Assembly: GCA_036426205.1 (NCBI GenBank)
Contig: WSYH01000264.1
Coordinates: 1-64,000 of the forward strand
Reading direction: 5' to 3'
Source: Ascaphus truei
Taxonomy: Eukaryota > Chordata > Amphibia > Anura > Ascaphidae
DNA length: 64,000 nucleotides
Shown here: piece by piece, positions 11,270 to 22,202 of the stretch
How the letters are laid out: each line of letters starts with the position of its first letter
Position numbering within the stretch: the first letter of the stretch is position 1
The notes under the pieces: generated by a model
Seen by the model: the letters and a program-made list of their open reading frames with translations, nothing else
What the model was told of the DNA's origin: nothing
The model's database searches: none
Translations under genes and position numbers: made by a program

Positions 11270-11620
11270 TGACACGCCTGCACAGAAATGTGATGGCATG
11301 CATATGCGTTTCAACAAGATTCCAATTTGACATACACGCATGCGCAGAAATGTGATGACACGCATATGCGTTTCAACAAGGTGCCATAAATGCATGCGTG
11401 GAATAAATATTTTACATTCGGAAGAAGAGTCGACGTTGTATTTTTGTATTATTATTTTTTCCTTTATTATCCTGTACAAATAAAAATGTTAATTCTTTAA
11501 ATATACTTTTTGGTGCGTTCATGTTTTACTGTCTAGCACACAAATGTGATGACACGCATATGATTTTCAACAAGGTTCCAATTTGCCATACACACATGCG
11601 CAAAAATGTGGTGATAATCT
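11270..11620. repeat. Short minisatellite plus copied 3' end of copy A
   Basis: Three to four units of about 65 bases repeat 'aaatgtgatgacacgcatat' and 'tttcaacaaggttcc'. They are interrupted at 11425-11535 by a near-identical copy of 10150-10260. Confidence 0.6.
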
Positions 11621-13010
11621 TCTACAGATTGGTACAGTTTGATGATTTGTGTATGGCTAAGGAACCTCAGAAAGGACTTCTTTCCAATGTACAGTATACA
11701 GTATGAACTTGTAATGTTAATCTTCAAATTATAATTCCACACACTATACGGCAATAAAATACAGGCTGAATTGCAATTAGATTTTTAAGACAACAACTCG
11801 CGATCGCCTAATTCAGTTTCTCAACGGTATCGCAGACAACGCTAAAACGCAATTTTCTGAATTCTATCAAAACACTAGTAAACTCGCATCTTAACATGGG
11901 AAATATTTTTAAAAAAACATGCACCATGTCTGGGTATGCAAAGGAATACAACCCGAGAAATGATCGGATAATGGCCGCTGCATCTATATATGTATATAGC
12001 TTTGGACTCTACGAAAATAGATATCTCCTCCCCCCATGCACCATGGATTCTTCAATTTATACAATTCACTTTCTTAATTTGTGATGCAGTGAATGCCTGG
12101 TAGTGACAGTTTGAAAGGACCATACACTACATTGTTTCAGTTTTTCATTCATATAAACATAACTATAAATATAGATCTTACCGGATTATAAATTATCAAA
12201 GGTTTAACTGAACAAACATATGTCTTTTGTCAAATGTATTATAATCTACTAAGATCTAGAAATGCTTATTCTCTCTGCTGTATACTGCAGCAACATTACC
12301 ATTGAATCCTGTGGAAACTGTGATATTCTGAGACATGCCTGGTTATCTGGGGAATCAGGGAAAACAAACTGTACTGTATCTGTATGCTTTATTATGTGTT
12401 TTATGTCTTGTAACTCAAAGTAGCACTCCCTCCTACTTTTTTTTTCCTGTCAGTACAGTATATATTTTTGGCAGAATATGAATTGAGGGGTCTGAAGCTG
12501 AACTGCTCTATTTTTAGACCCATGATTCCCCTGGTCGCTGAAATTCTTACTTTTCTAGTTTCCAGTGTTTTGCTAATATTTAGGAAATCAAAATGGCATT
12601 GGTTAACTGGCCAATAGGAAACCGTAATATCATTGAGAGGATGACATTGCAGCTCCTGTATGGATTACCCCAGTTCAGTCAAAAATGAGAGGGCATGATT
12701 GCTTCTTTAGAGATACCGAACAGAAAAATATATCACTACTGTAGATTAAATAGTGTAATGCATTCTAGGAATACATTGTTACTTGATGCTGATCCAGCAA
12801 CCACCAGCAAAACTGTATCCCTGATTATCAATATATTAACACCTTTATTAGAGCTTTTGTATAGTTCTACATATTGCAATCCAGAAAATATAATTATATT
12901 TAATGTTTGCACTTTAGGTGTGTTTTTTTAAATGTTATTTGTATTAATTGGTGTTATTGTTGGTGAAAGTATTTGTTGTTATTGATTGTTAAATGCCCCT
13001 TTTGTTTCAG
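11621..13010. other. ADCY1 intron sequence without recognisable genes
   Basis: AT-rich, with no extended coding frame and no terminal repeats that I can see. It ends in a pyrimidine-rich acceptor (ccttttgtttcag) at 13010. Confidence 0.5.
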
Positions 13011-13267
13011 GTTGGCTGCATGCCTTGGATATGGAGCACAAATTCCAGCAGTTCCATTGTGATCATTTCTCCAAATGGAGAGAATAAAACAATGGATGAG
13101 CTTCCATGTGATACAGCCCATTATGCTTTCCTATCCTGTGTGGTGGGAACCTTAAGCTTGGCAATATTTTTACGCATTTCTTCATTGCCAAAAATGATCC
13201 TACTTCTTTTTGTTACAATTTTGTACATAATAGTTTTGGAACTTAGTGGGTACAGGAAAGCAGTGGG
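13011..13267 (+). CDS. ADCY1: ADCY1 internal exon (late membrane segments of the first membrane domain)
   Basis: Membrane-bound adenylyl cyclase makes cAMP from ATP; type 1 is the calcium/calmodulin-stimulated neuronal form. This 257-bp exon is bounded by TTTCAG and GGTAAGT and starts in codon phase 0. It encodes GCMPWIWSTNSSSSIVII, an extracellular-type loop with possible N-glycosylation sites (NSS, NKT). Then come two hydrophobic stretches, AFLSCVVGTLSLAIFLR and MILLLFVTILYIIVLEL, ending LSGYRKAVG with two bases left over. The wording after SSLPKMILL and the LELSGY end match what I recall of vertebrate ADCY1 better than the other isoforms. The exon is open throughout. No earlier coding exon was found in 1-13010. 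Confidence 0.9.
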
Positions 13268-14013
13268 GTAAGTGGGAGTTAAATTACTTCTTTGTAAAGG
13301 CAGACTACACATTTCACAGGGATAATGAGTAAGCCATACTCTATATGACTAATGTTTATTAAAATGTTTGATTTTAATTAAGTACTATTTTAGTGCACAT
13401 ACACATTTTCTAACACAGTGAAGCTATTGTAAAAATTGAAACCTTTTTTTAGATGTTTCTAAAACATGTCATGTTTCTAATTATGTGTGTTTTAGAATGA
13501 TATTTTTTTTTAAATGGCTCCCTATTTCTTTCTTTCTTTCTTTCTTGTTTTTTTCTTAATGTATTTGTACTCTTTGAAGTTAAAGGGTGATATCTAGATA
13601 GCCCTTGTAAAACATTTTTTTTTGCCTGAACCTGTGTTATACTGTACAGTATATAACAATTGTATATCAATTGTTTTACATTTAATGCAGATCATTAATG
13701 AAAGGAGGTATATCACAGCATGTCCTGTTATTATGAAATCTTTAACAAGCAAAGCAGGATCTATTACATATTTGTTATATCTCAGTGGAGGAACTGACTA
13801 CATTTGTACCTGCATAGTCTATGTTCTCCATTATCATAAAGTGCAAGCTCTTGGCTCTATAAGAAAGCTTCTTATGTATAATTTTGTATAAAATGATATT
13901 AAAACAAATGTTATTTTATCTAATTAGTGTAATTTTCCATGTGAATGTATGTGTATATATATATATATATATATAAAATTGCATACTTATTTTTTTATTT
14001 CTTTCTTTTTAAG
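13268..14013 (+). other. Short ADCY1 intron
   Basis: Begins GTAAGT and ends TTTTTAAG. It holds a (TTTC)n run near 13525 and a (TA)n run near 13955. No other feature is seen. Confidence 0.8.
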
Positions 14014-14140
14014 GGGGGGATCCTTTTATATGAGAGGTTATGAGCCTATTTTAGCCATTTTGCTGTTTACTTGCTCTTTGGCACTCCACTCCAGACAGGT
14101 GGACTTGAAGTTACGCCTGGACTACCTCTGGGCTATGCAG
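14014..14140 (+). CDS. ADCY1: ADCY1 internal exon (last segment of the first membrane domain)
   Basis: The 127-bp exon follows a pyrimidine tract ending AAG and is followed by GTAAGA. Its first base completes the glycine codon left open by the previous exon. It encodes GSFYMRGYEPILAILLFTCS, then LALHSRQVDLKLRLDYLWAMQ, i.e. the sixth membrane helix and the helical linker toward the first catalytic domain. It ends exactly on a codon boundary, matching the phase of the exon at 63758. QVD.KLRLDYLWA is strongly diagnostic of the ADCY1-type group. The acceptor lies in a G-run (aaggggggg), so the exact first base could shift by one or two. Confidence 0.9.
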
Positions 14141-14269
14141 GTAAGATCTTCTATACTATGAGATTTTGTTTCTAAAGGTTAAACAGAGTTAAATATATTG
14201 TTGCTATGTTCATCTATGAGAAGAAATATATAGGCCCATACTTGCTAAGCAGTGCTTTGCCATAACACA

Positions 14270-14470
14270 CCTTGTGGCACTTTCTAGCTCCTCCTATCTT
14301 TCTGTCTCCCCTTTTCTGATCTCCTTTCCTCTCGGGTCCTCTCTTCCATTCTCTGTCACTCTTCTCTCTTCCCTATACTCTTTTCCTTTTTCCCTCTCTC
14401 CTCTCTGCTCCTCTCTTCCCAAATTTTCTCCTCCTTTCTCCTCCCTACTCCTCTCTACCACCTGATTCAG
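14270..14470. repeat. Pyrimidine-rich (CT) low-complexity tract
   Basis: Imperfect CTC/TCTT-rich sequence. The serine-rich and glutamate/arginine-rich frames on its two strands are composition artefacts. Confidence 0.7.
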
Positions 14471-14829
14471 ACAATAGTACCCAAAATTATATAAAAAAAA
14501 GACATTGCTTGAATTTGTGTGGCACAGGAAAAAAGAAAGGAACCCCTCCTCACCCCCCATGTGGTCCATTAAGAACAGATTAAAGTACATACATGTGATC
14601 TCCAGTGGACAAAGACTGTATTATGTCTAAAAAATCTAACTTTTATTAGATCACTCAGAAAAAGTATTGATGGGGCAAAACAGTCCAGCAAATAAACTGT
14701 AGGTCATATAGATCAATATTTACAACATATCATGAGGCATATGTTACTATTCTATGCAACAAGTATTCATGCTATCTGTATATACAGTATGTATGGGCAT
14801 ATGACTTGACTCTCATTTAACATTTGGAT

Positions 14830-15270
14830 TGCATATTAATACTCTGACATCCAAAACCTACAAACAACTAGGGGTACTTTATAGGAACAAGTCTTCCCTA
14901 AGCCCGGTGGTCAGAAAGCACATCACACAACTGATGCTAATGCCAATTATAGACTATGGGGACACAGTATGTTACAGCACCTCAAAAACACATTGGTAAG
15001 CTAGACACCATCTACAACGCAATATGCCCATTTACCATACAATGTAACTACAACACACATCACTATGAAATGCTCCAAAAACTTGATTGTATAACCCTTC
15101 AGTCTAGGTGCAAAGTAAATGTATCCTGTCTCATTGCCTTCAAATACTTTCTGGACAAGATATCCTCCTATCTAAACAAACTCATCACCCCTACCACATG
15201 CAGCTCTTATCTCCTGAGATCTGACTCCAAAATAATTTTCATGGTTCCAAGATTCAATAAAGAATCCTGA
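14830..15270 (+). pseudogene. LINE ORF2 C-terminal fragment, plus strand
   Basis: Encodes QCNYNTHHYEMLQKLDC, then LQSRCKVNVSCLIAFKYFLD and TTCSSYLLRSDSK. This is the same family as the minus-strand fragment at 2929-3377 (QCNYNIHHCEMLKELDW...). It is truncated on both sides and carries frameshifts. Confidence 0.7.
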
Positions 15271-15940
15271 TATGCAAATTATCAGGCGAAATGAGCTGTT
15301 CATGGTATTTTTTTGGAACAAAAAAAAATAGCTGCATATGAGTATGGTCCATAAAGACTCTGATTAATTAGCATCATGGGAAGTCAACAATGACAACAAA
15401 AGACAAAAAACCAAACGCTACATCCAATATAACAAAAATACACAGTGAAATACCTATATATTCTCTTGAAAATGGGACATTTAGTTACACCCTTTGGCCA
15501 AAGCGTTATAAGCCTGCAAGCCACATCAAGGCATGACCAAATTTGCAGGTCCTAACACTACCTGATTAATATTCTCATTTACCTCTATATTAGGATGGAG
15601 AATGATAATATTGGATCTATCCAAACCCAGCAACATGAAAAACACCTGCTAACTTGGGGAGGGGGGAGGGGCAAGCTGAAAGTGGGGAGGGGCAAGCTTA
15701 AAATCTTGGGGGGACAGGCCACTAACCTCCAAACAGCTGAGACCAGTTGGGAAATGAGAATACTTGCAATGCAGCTGGGGAGCGGTGCACGGCATCACGT
15801 GTGCATGCCACGTGCGAGAAAAACATGGTGCATCTGAGGGGGCGGAGCTAAGCTCCATGGCAACATAGAAGAGCTGCGCATGCGCTTGTGCCAGAGTAGA
15901 GGTCTGTGCGGCGACAGGTAAGGAGGGAACACGTCGCAAA
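15271..15940. other. No clear gene; possible gypsy flank
   Basis: AT-rich to 15570, then GC-richer with an A-tract. I see no convincing coding frame or terminal repeats. The part after about 15640 may belong to the gypsy fragment that follows. Confidence 0.4.
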
Positions 15941-15944
15941 TGTG

Positions 15945-17150
15945 GATATGTTCAGATATAGATTTAGAAAAAATAAGAATATCATTGAGATAGACAATTA
16001 GAAAAATGTTGAGGACAACCCGAAAAATATCATTCACGAATTCTTGAAAGACAGCTGGGGCACTACAGAGCCCAAAAGGCATAACCAAATATTCATAATG
16101 GCCGTCTCGCGTATTGAAGGCCGTTTTCCATTCGTCCCCTTGTCGAATGCGTATGACATTGTAAGCCCCACGAAGATCGAGTTTAGAAAAAATGGAATAA
16201 CCTTGTAGACGATCAAACAATTCAGAAATGAGCAGTACGGGGTAACGATTTTTCAGAGTTATTTTTTTAAGACCCCAATAGTCTGTGCATGGGCAGAGAG
16301 AACCATCTTTCTTCTTAACAAAAAAGAACCCAGCCCCAGGAGGAAGCCCTAATGAACCCTCTCTTTAAGTTCTCCTGAATATACTCAGACATAGCCTTAG
16401 TCTCAGGAAAAGACAAAGGATAAGATCTACCTTTAAGAAGGATGGCCCCGGGCAGAAGATCAATGGGGCAATCATTAGGATGGTGAGGAGGAAGGATTTC
16501 GGAACGAACGTTATCAAAAACATCAATGTAATCTGCATATACTGCAGCAAGCGTAGGTTTGGCAGGATTACTGGTCTCTACACCAGCGATAAGTTGTACC
16601 GAAGGAACAGGAGCAACTTGAGAGGCAACACTCCATTGTATAGGTTCCTTGTCAGTCCAGTCTATAAGCGGGTTGTGTTGTTGGAGCCAAGGGAGACCCA
16701 GCATTACCTGCATAGAGGGTGAATGAATAACGTCCAGTGAGATCTCCTCCTTTTGACCGTCTATGGTGGAGAGAGTAAGAGTAGGAGTTTCTAATGAAAT
16801 GAAGGCTGGCTGGAGAGGATGTCCGTAGATAGTTTCTAGACCCACCGGTACTGACTTCTTAACCAGGGGAATCTTATGTTTAGTAACGAAATCTTGATCC
16901 ACAAAATTTCCCCCAGACCTCGTAATCGATGAAGGCAGAGGCAGGAACTAGAAAGCATGACCCTGGTGGGCAGACCTCTCTTAATAGGAGGGGAAGAAGA
17001 AATGGTACCCAATGAGATTCCCTTATATCTTATTGAGTGTTGGCGTTTCCCGGCTTCGTAGGGCAGGGAAGAACCAGGTGACCCGACATTCTGCAGCAGT
17101 GACATAATCCTCCTACTGCACCTCTGTTCCGGCCCCTGCCTCATTGGATC
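15945..17150 (-). pseudogene. Ty3/gypsy gag-pol fragment (zinc knuckle, protease, RT)
   Basis: Read on the minus strand from 17150, a retroviral-type zinc knuckle of CX2CX4HX4C form (CHCCRMSGHLVLPC, about 17063-17105) comes first. Next are the protease-end and linker region with MLGLPWLQQHNPLIDW (frame 16315-16902), and then reverse transcriptase with [16 protein letters not shown] and [17 protein letters not shown] (frame 15795-16220). The order is that of Ty3/gypsy elements. Frames are broken between blocks. The RT active site reads YLND where the family has YxDD, so the enzyme would be inactive. RNase H and integrase are not seen. Confidence 0.8.
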
Positions 17151-17384
17151 CTGTCTGCATTAAATGCCTTGCTCATTCACTCCTGTCTTTCTGAGCATAA
17201 CTGGTTGTAGCCTTGAGCTCCTGCGTTTGTTGTGCCTTGCTCCTGTCTTGTTTTTCTTGCAGTCTGGATTCCACGTGTACTGACCCGACATGATTTCTGA
17301 ACCCCTCTGGGACTTAAACGTCGCTTTGGGCTACATGACTAATACAGAAGTTTTGGGATTACTGGATCAGAGTGCTGTCTTTTA
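17151..17384. other. Unassigned, probably gypsy-associated
   Basis: Contains T-rich stretches and the word 'taaacgtcgctttgggct' but no frame or terminal repeat that I recognise. It recurs in the noisy copy at about 27545-27860. Confidence 0.35.
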
Positions 17385-17837
17385 TATATAATAATAATAA
17401 TAATAGCATGTTCTTGTATAGCGCTGCTAGTTGTACACAGTGCTTTACAGAGACATTTTGCAGGCACAGGTCCCTGCCCCCTGGAGCTTACAGTCTATGT
17501 TTTTGGTGCCTGAGGCACAGAGAGATAAAGTGACTTGCCCAAGGTCACAAGGAGTCAACACCGGGAATTGAACCAGGCTCCCCTGCTTCAAACTCTCAGT
17601 GCCAGTCAGTATATATATATGGAGAGGGAGTGGCTCAGTGAGTAACGACACTGACTGGCACTGAGAGTTTGAAGCAGGGGAGCCTGGTTCAATTCCCGGT
17701 GTTGACTCCTTGTGACCTTGGGCAAGTCACTTTATCTCTCTGTGCCTCAGGCACCAAAAACATAGACTGTAAGCTCCAGGGGGCAGGGACCTGTGCCTGC
17801 AAAATGTCTCTGTAAAGCACTGTGTACAACTAGCAGT
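17385..17837. mobile_element. Inverted pair of tRNA-derived SINEs
   Basis: The right copy (about 17622-17837, plus) starts with a tRNA-like head (tggctcagtgagtaacg as A-box-like, ggttcaattcc as B-box-like). Its body reads 'gggcaagtcactttatctct' and 'actgtaagctccagggggca', ending in 'gtaaagcactgtg'. The left copy (about 17403-17600) is its inverse, and an (ATA)n tail lies at 17388-17405. The pair can form a hairpin of nearly 200 bp. A partial copy lies near 51830. Confidence 0.75.
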
Positions 17838-18175
17838 CATGTGAAAAAGAAAGTACACCCTCTTTGAATTCCATGGTTTTATATATCAGGACATGATAAC
17901 AATCATCTGTTCCTTAGCAGGTTTTAAAATTAGGTAAATACAACCTCAGATGAACAACAACACATGACATATTACACTGTGTCATGATTTATTTAACAAA
18001 AATAAAGCCAAAATGGAGAAGCCATATGTGAAAAACTAAGTACACATTATGATTCAATAGCTTGTAGAACCATCTTTAGCAGCAATAACTCGAAGTAATT
18101 GTTTTCTGTATGACTTTTTCAGTCTCTCACATCGTTGTGGAGAGATTTTGGCCCACTCTTCTTTACAACGTTGCT

Positions 18176-18449
18176 TCAGTTCATTGAGGTTTGTGGGCAT
18201 TTGTTTATGCACAGCCACAGCATTTCAATCGGGTTGAGGTCTGGACTTTGACTGGGCCATTGCAACACTTTGATTCTTTTCTTTTCTTTTGATTCTTTTC
18301 TTTTCCAGCCATTCTGTTGTAGATTTGCTGGTGTGCTTGGGATCATTGTCCTGTTGCATGACCCAATTTCGGCCAAGCTTTAGCTTTAGCTGTCGGACAG
18401 ATGGCCTCACATTTGACTCTAGAATACTTTGGTGTACATAGGAGTTCAT
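18176..18449 (-). pseudogene. Tc1 transposase, C-terminal catalytic part
   Basis: The minus-strand frame reads [20 protein letters not shown], then TEWLEKK, and in the overlapping frame [15 protein letters not shown]. These are the second and third catalytic blocks of a DD34E Tc1 transposase. A duplicated 'ttttcttttgattc' stretch near 18270-18305 shifts the frame. It is the continuation of the N-terminal pieces at 20751-21240. Confidence 0.85.
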
Positions 18450-18486
18450 GGTCGACTCAATGACTGCAAGGTTCCCAGGTCCAGTG

Positions 18487-19617
18487 TGTCACGGTTGTGC
18501 TCGCCACAAACCTGGGTCGGACCGCGTGGCTGAGGTGTGGTTGTATAAGCACCAACCTTAGACCACGCAGGCTGATCCGGATTGCGCAGTTCGTAGTCGT
18601 ACGTAGCAGGGTCGGGGCTGGAGAAGGCAGCATCATCAGTGGACAAGCCATGGTCAGGACAGGAGAGATCAGGGTAAACATTATTCAAGCAGGAGTTCGG
18701 CAACAAGTAATCATAAGTTCCTCGCTTCAGCTTAGGAGCGTGAGCACAGGCGTGGGTTCTGTGCGTGCGGCGACCATGGCCCATGGTACTGCTCTCAGGA
18801 AGGGATAGGCAGACCGGAGTGGGCACACCGCCAGGCAGCACTGGTAAACCAGTGCTTCAGCGCAAGAGTCCAGAGCGGGCCTGTGCAAGGAGAGAGAGAG
18901 CTACAGACCTCAGGACTTGTAGACCGGCCTCTACTAGGGAAGGACAGCCGGCCTCAGGAAACTGGAAGCTGAAGTACGCACTGGAGAATCCTCTGCTTCA
19001 GCACAGGAAACCCGGACACGGCCTCTGCAATGGAGAATGAGCAGCAGGCCCCAGGAACCAGTAGATAGGCTCTGCAGTAGAAGGATAGCAGGCCTCAGGA
19101 AACAGGGAGCTGAAGTCAACACTGGAGAGACCTCCGCTTCAGCACAGGAGACAGGAACAGGCCACTGCGTGCGACTAGCAGCCGGCCTCAGGAAACAGGG
19201 ACCTGAAGTTAACATGAAGAGTACTCCGCTTCAGCACAGGAACAGGCCGCTGCATGAGACTAGCAGCCGGCCTCAGGATACACAGGATAATCAGGAAATA
19301 CAGGCCCCTGCATGAAGACTAGCAGCAGGCCTCAGGAACTAGGGAATAACAACTAGAGAGGTTAATACATACACAGACAAGCCAAGAGCTTGTGGCAGAA
19401 CACTTGTGACATCCAGGAAGGACTATGCTCAGCAGGGAGCATTGTGGGAAGGCTGTCTTTAAAGGTCAGTGAACCAATAGCAGAAGGGGCGTGTGACAGC
19501 ATTGCTTTAATGAGTGAACCCAGGGTGCAGCTGCAGTAAATATCAGGAGCAGTGTCCCAGGGCTGCACATGTCTGTAAGGCAAGGCAAACAGTAAACTGA
19601 GGTGTGGATTCCTTACA
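18487..19617. mobile_element. Solo LTR (gypsy-type) inside Tc1
   Basis: Bounded by TGTCACGG and CCTTACA. It is flanked by CAGTG on the left and CTGTG on the right, a 5-bp target-site duplication with one mismatch. Removing it rejoins the Tc1 sequence (ggtcccagtg/gctgcaaaa region). It contains about five tandem units of roughly 75 bases with 'cctcaggaaacaggga' and 'cttcagcacagga' (18930-19300). Confidence 0.7.
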
Positions 19618-19739
19618 CTGTGGCTGCAAAAACAAGCTCAAATCATCACCCCTCCACCACAGTGCTTGGCAGTTGGTATGAGGTGTTTGTGCTGATATGC
19701 TGTGTTTGGTTTTTGCCAAACGTGGCGCTGTGCATTATG

Positions 19740-20738
19740 ATCGAAAAAATACTGTGAGAAAGCGCTAAAGTGTCTACAAATAAATTTACAGTATGTACAT
19801 AAGTGTTTAGACTTATTCCACCAGTGTTTTGACTGCTGGCTGCAGCTCTCTAAGAGTATCCTAACGGAAGAATAAGGGTTAATTGCTTATGTGTTGTCTT
19901 GTTGTACATCCATGAGGCACTTAAGTATCCTTTATGCCACTCATCTATATATGTATTGTCTGAATTGTAGTAATGCTGGGTTACGTTTTGTATGTTTTAT
20001 GTATTTTGTTTAGTGACAGGCAGATAAACAGGTTTCTATGTACAGTATGTATTCCTTTAACCACTAATTGTTTCTTAATTGGAAAGGGTATATAGGAGTA
20101 GCCATACAGTATGTATCTTGTTATCAGCCCCTGAGGAAGTAGAATTAGTTCTACGAAACACGTAGGGCAGGTGCCAGTAGTCACCCTCTGGACTGCCTAC
20201 AGTACTTTGCAGGACTTGCAGTTTCATCCATGTGATCGAGCGGCGAGGTTCGTGTACCTTTTACTTTATGGGCACACGCACACGGGTGCACACTAGCTGC
20301 CGGGCGGAGAAGAGGAGCAGTGAGGGAGGAGGAGTAGCTCCATGCGGTGTTGGCGTGATTACACCAGCGAGCCTGCTTCCCCCACCGGCGTTTCCCCATG
20401 ATTGACATCAGGCTATTCCGGCGACAGCACCAGCGTCACAGAGTAGAGCTCTGTTGGAACTCTTCCTGATGTCAGTTGGACACTTACCTCTATCCACCTT
20501 CGCTCGTTGTCACCCTGCTTCTTGCAAGTAGGGTTTTGATTATACCAACTCCAGATGACCAGCTGTCCTCCATTGTCAGTTCTGTGGTCCCTGTTTTATT
20601 GACATAGTTCATTATTTTTATAACATTTATTTTATAGTCAGTTACTAAGAGTGTGTATGTTTTGTTTTTAGTGTAGGCTGACGTTACCCAGCAGTTTTAC
20701 GCTATGTTTTGTCCCTTCTCTGTTTTTCTCGTTTCATG
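19740..20738 (+). mobile_element. Penelope-like fragment with 12-bp target-site duplication
   Basis: The 12-mer ctgtgcattatg ends at 19739 and recurs at 20739-20750, and Tc1 coding sequence continues across the two. The insert carries a hammerhead-like hairpin at 20131-20159 and GC-rich pseudo-LTR-like sequence. It has no protein-coding domain, so it is a short pseudo-LTR-derived insertion. Confidence 0.7.
20131..20159 (+). ncRNA. Hammerhead-like ribozyme core
   Basis: CTGAGGA (fits CUGANGA) at 20131-20137, a perfectly paired 6-bp stem II (GTAGAA / TTCTAC) closed by a TTAG loop, then GAAAC at 20155-20159. This is the cleanest hammerhead-like core in the window. Stems I and III and the cleavage site were not worked out. 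Confidence 0.55.
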
Positions 20739-20750
20739 CTGTGCATTATG

Positions 20751-21240
20751 GCCAAATTTCTCCACTTTGGTCTCGTCTGTCCAAAGGACATTGTTCCAGA
20801 AGTCTTGTGGTTTGTTCAGGTGCAACTTTGCAAACCTAAGCCGTGCTGCTGCCATGTTCTTTTTAGAGAGAAGAGGCTTTCTACTGGAAACCATACTTGT
20901 TCAGTCTTTTTCTAATTGTACTGTCATGAACTTTAACATTTAACATGCTAACTGAGGCCTGTAGAGTCTGAGATGTAACTCTTGGGTATTTTGCAATTTC
21001 TCTGAGCATTGCACAGTCGGACCTTGGGGTGAATTTGGTGGGATGTCCACTCCTGGGAAGATTGGCAACTGTCTTGAATGTTTTCCAGTTTTTAATAATA
21101 TTTCTCACTGCAGAATGATGAACTTTTTTTTGGAAATGGCCTTATAACCCTTCCCAGATTGATGGGCAGCAACAATTGCTTCTCTAAGATCATTGCTGAT
21201 GTCTTTCCTCCTTGGCATTGTGTTAACACGCACCTGAATG
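20751..21240 (-). pseudogene. Tc1 transposase, N-terminal and first catalytic blocks
   Basis: Minus-strand frames read MPRRKDISNDLREAIVAAHQ (helix-turn-helix start), then VANLPRSGHPTKFTPRSDC and KVHDSTIRKRLNKYGF (second helix-turn-helix). RLRFAKLHLNKPQDFWNNVL with WTDETKVE follows (first catalytic D). Frames are shifted relative to each other. It joins the C-terminal part at 18176-18449 once the insertions are removed. Confidence 0.85.
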
Positions 21241-21367
21241 CTCCAGACAAGCAAACTGCTAAAACGTCGGCTTTTATAGAGGTGGTCACACTTGCTGATG
21301 ATCAATTAATCAAGGGCATTTGATTAGCAGCACCTGTCTGCTACTTAGCATCTTAATTCCTATGGTA

Positions 21368-21885
21368 AACTAGTAAGGGAAATCAATCCCTAATTGGGTG
21401 CTCTAGAGTAACATCTGCGAGGGCTTATATACATTCAATAATCAATTAGTGGGTCCAGGATATATAGTGATCTGTGAGCAGGGTTTTCTATCCCCAATAA
21501 AACGATGAACTCCGTCATATAATAGCAGCAAAATCTTTAAACACTGTAGACATACCACTGTAGGGAGGGAAACCTCTTACCTGACTGGTGTTTTGGTCCC
21601 ACCCGGCGGTCCCTTCTTTGGCGGGTCTTGCGATCCCAGCGGGTCTTCTCGGAAGAGAGTGTCTGTACTCACATAGCTGCCCTGATGCCGGTGTGCTGCT
21701 GTGGGGAGAAAGCTCAGCTGGTCCGTCGCACTCTTTGATAAAGTCGCAAGACGAAACGCGTCAGAGAATTGTCTCTCGTGTTTTTTTAATCCGGGCTTTT
21801 ATGCCATAATAAAGTTTTTTCGCACCGCACGTTGCCTCCAGCCTGATATCATCAAGCAGTGCTCAGAGTCCCCTTACCTACCTTC
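21368..21885 (+). mobile_element. Penelope-like fragment with 14-bp target-site duplication
   Basis: The word taattcctatggta occurs at 21354-21367 and 21886-21899 and brackets the insert exactly. Inside, at about 21738-21770, is a degenerate hammerhead-like core (ttgataaagtcgcaagac followed by gaaacgcg). It interrupts the right end of the Tc1 element. Confidence 0.7.
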
Positions 21886-22202
21886 TAATTCCTATGGTAG
21901 CAGTAAGGGTGTACTTATTGTATTGTATGTCTTTATTTATATAGCGCCATTAATGTACATAGCGCTTCACAGTAGTAATACACGTGGTAATCAAATAAAT
22001 TACAGATAATATAAACAGGTCATGGGAATAAGTGCATCAGACATAAAAGTAGCATTAAGGAAGAGGAGTCCCTGCTCCGAGGAGCTTACAGTCTAACTGG
22101 TAGGTTAGGGAGAAGGTACAGAGACAGTAGGAGGGCATTTTGGTAAGTGCGTCTGCAGGGGGCCAAGCTTTATGTATCATGTGTCCGGTATAATCAACAG
22201 TG

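Larger units (their letters stand above)
17838..21915 (-). mobile_element. Tc1-type transposon broken by three nested insertions
   Basis: Left end 'gtcatgtgaaaaagaaagta' at about 17836; right end 'gtgtacttatt' near 21908. In between are transposase pieces on the minus strand at 18176-18480, 19618-19740 and 20751-21240. A solo LTR (18487-19617) and two Penelope-type fragments (19740-20738 and 21368-21885) split it. The flanks rejoin cleanly when these are removed. Order of events: the Tc1 element came first, then the three insertions. Confidence 0.8.

Noticed and set aside
11896..12084. 62-codon frame considered as a remnant of the forkhead gene near copy A
   Set aside because: No forkhead words (KP..SY, W.R, YW) are present; no evidence of relation.
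14294..14590. Glutamate/arginine-rich 98-codon frame
   Set aside because: Direct product of a CT-rich low-complexity tract on the other strand.
17622..17700. Possible tRNA gene
   Set aside because: A- and B-box-like words belong to a SINE head; no complete cloverleaf was seen and an inverted copy lies beside it.
18930..19300. Regular repeats considered as a CRISPR-like array
   Set aside because: Eukaryotic locus; units are imperfect tandem copies inside an LTR, without unique spacers.
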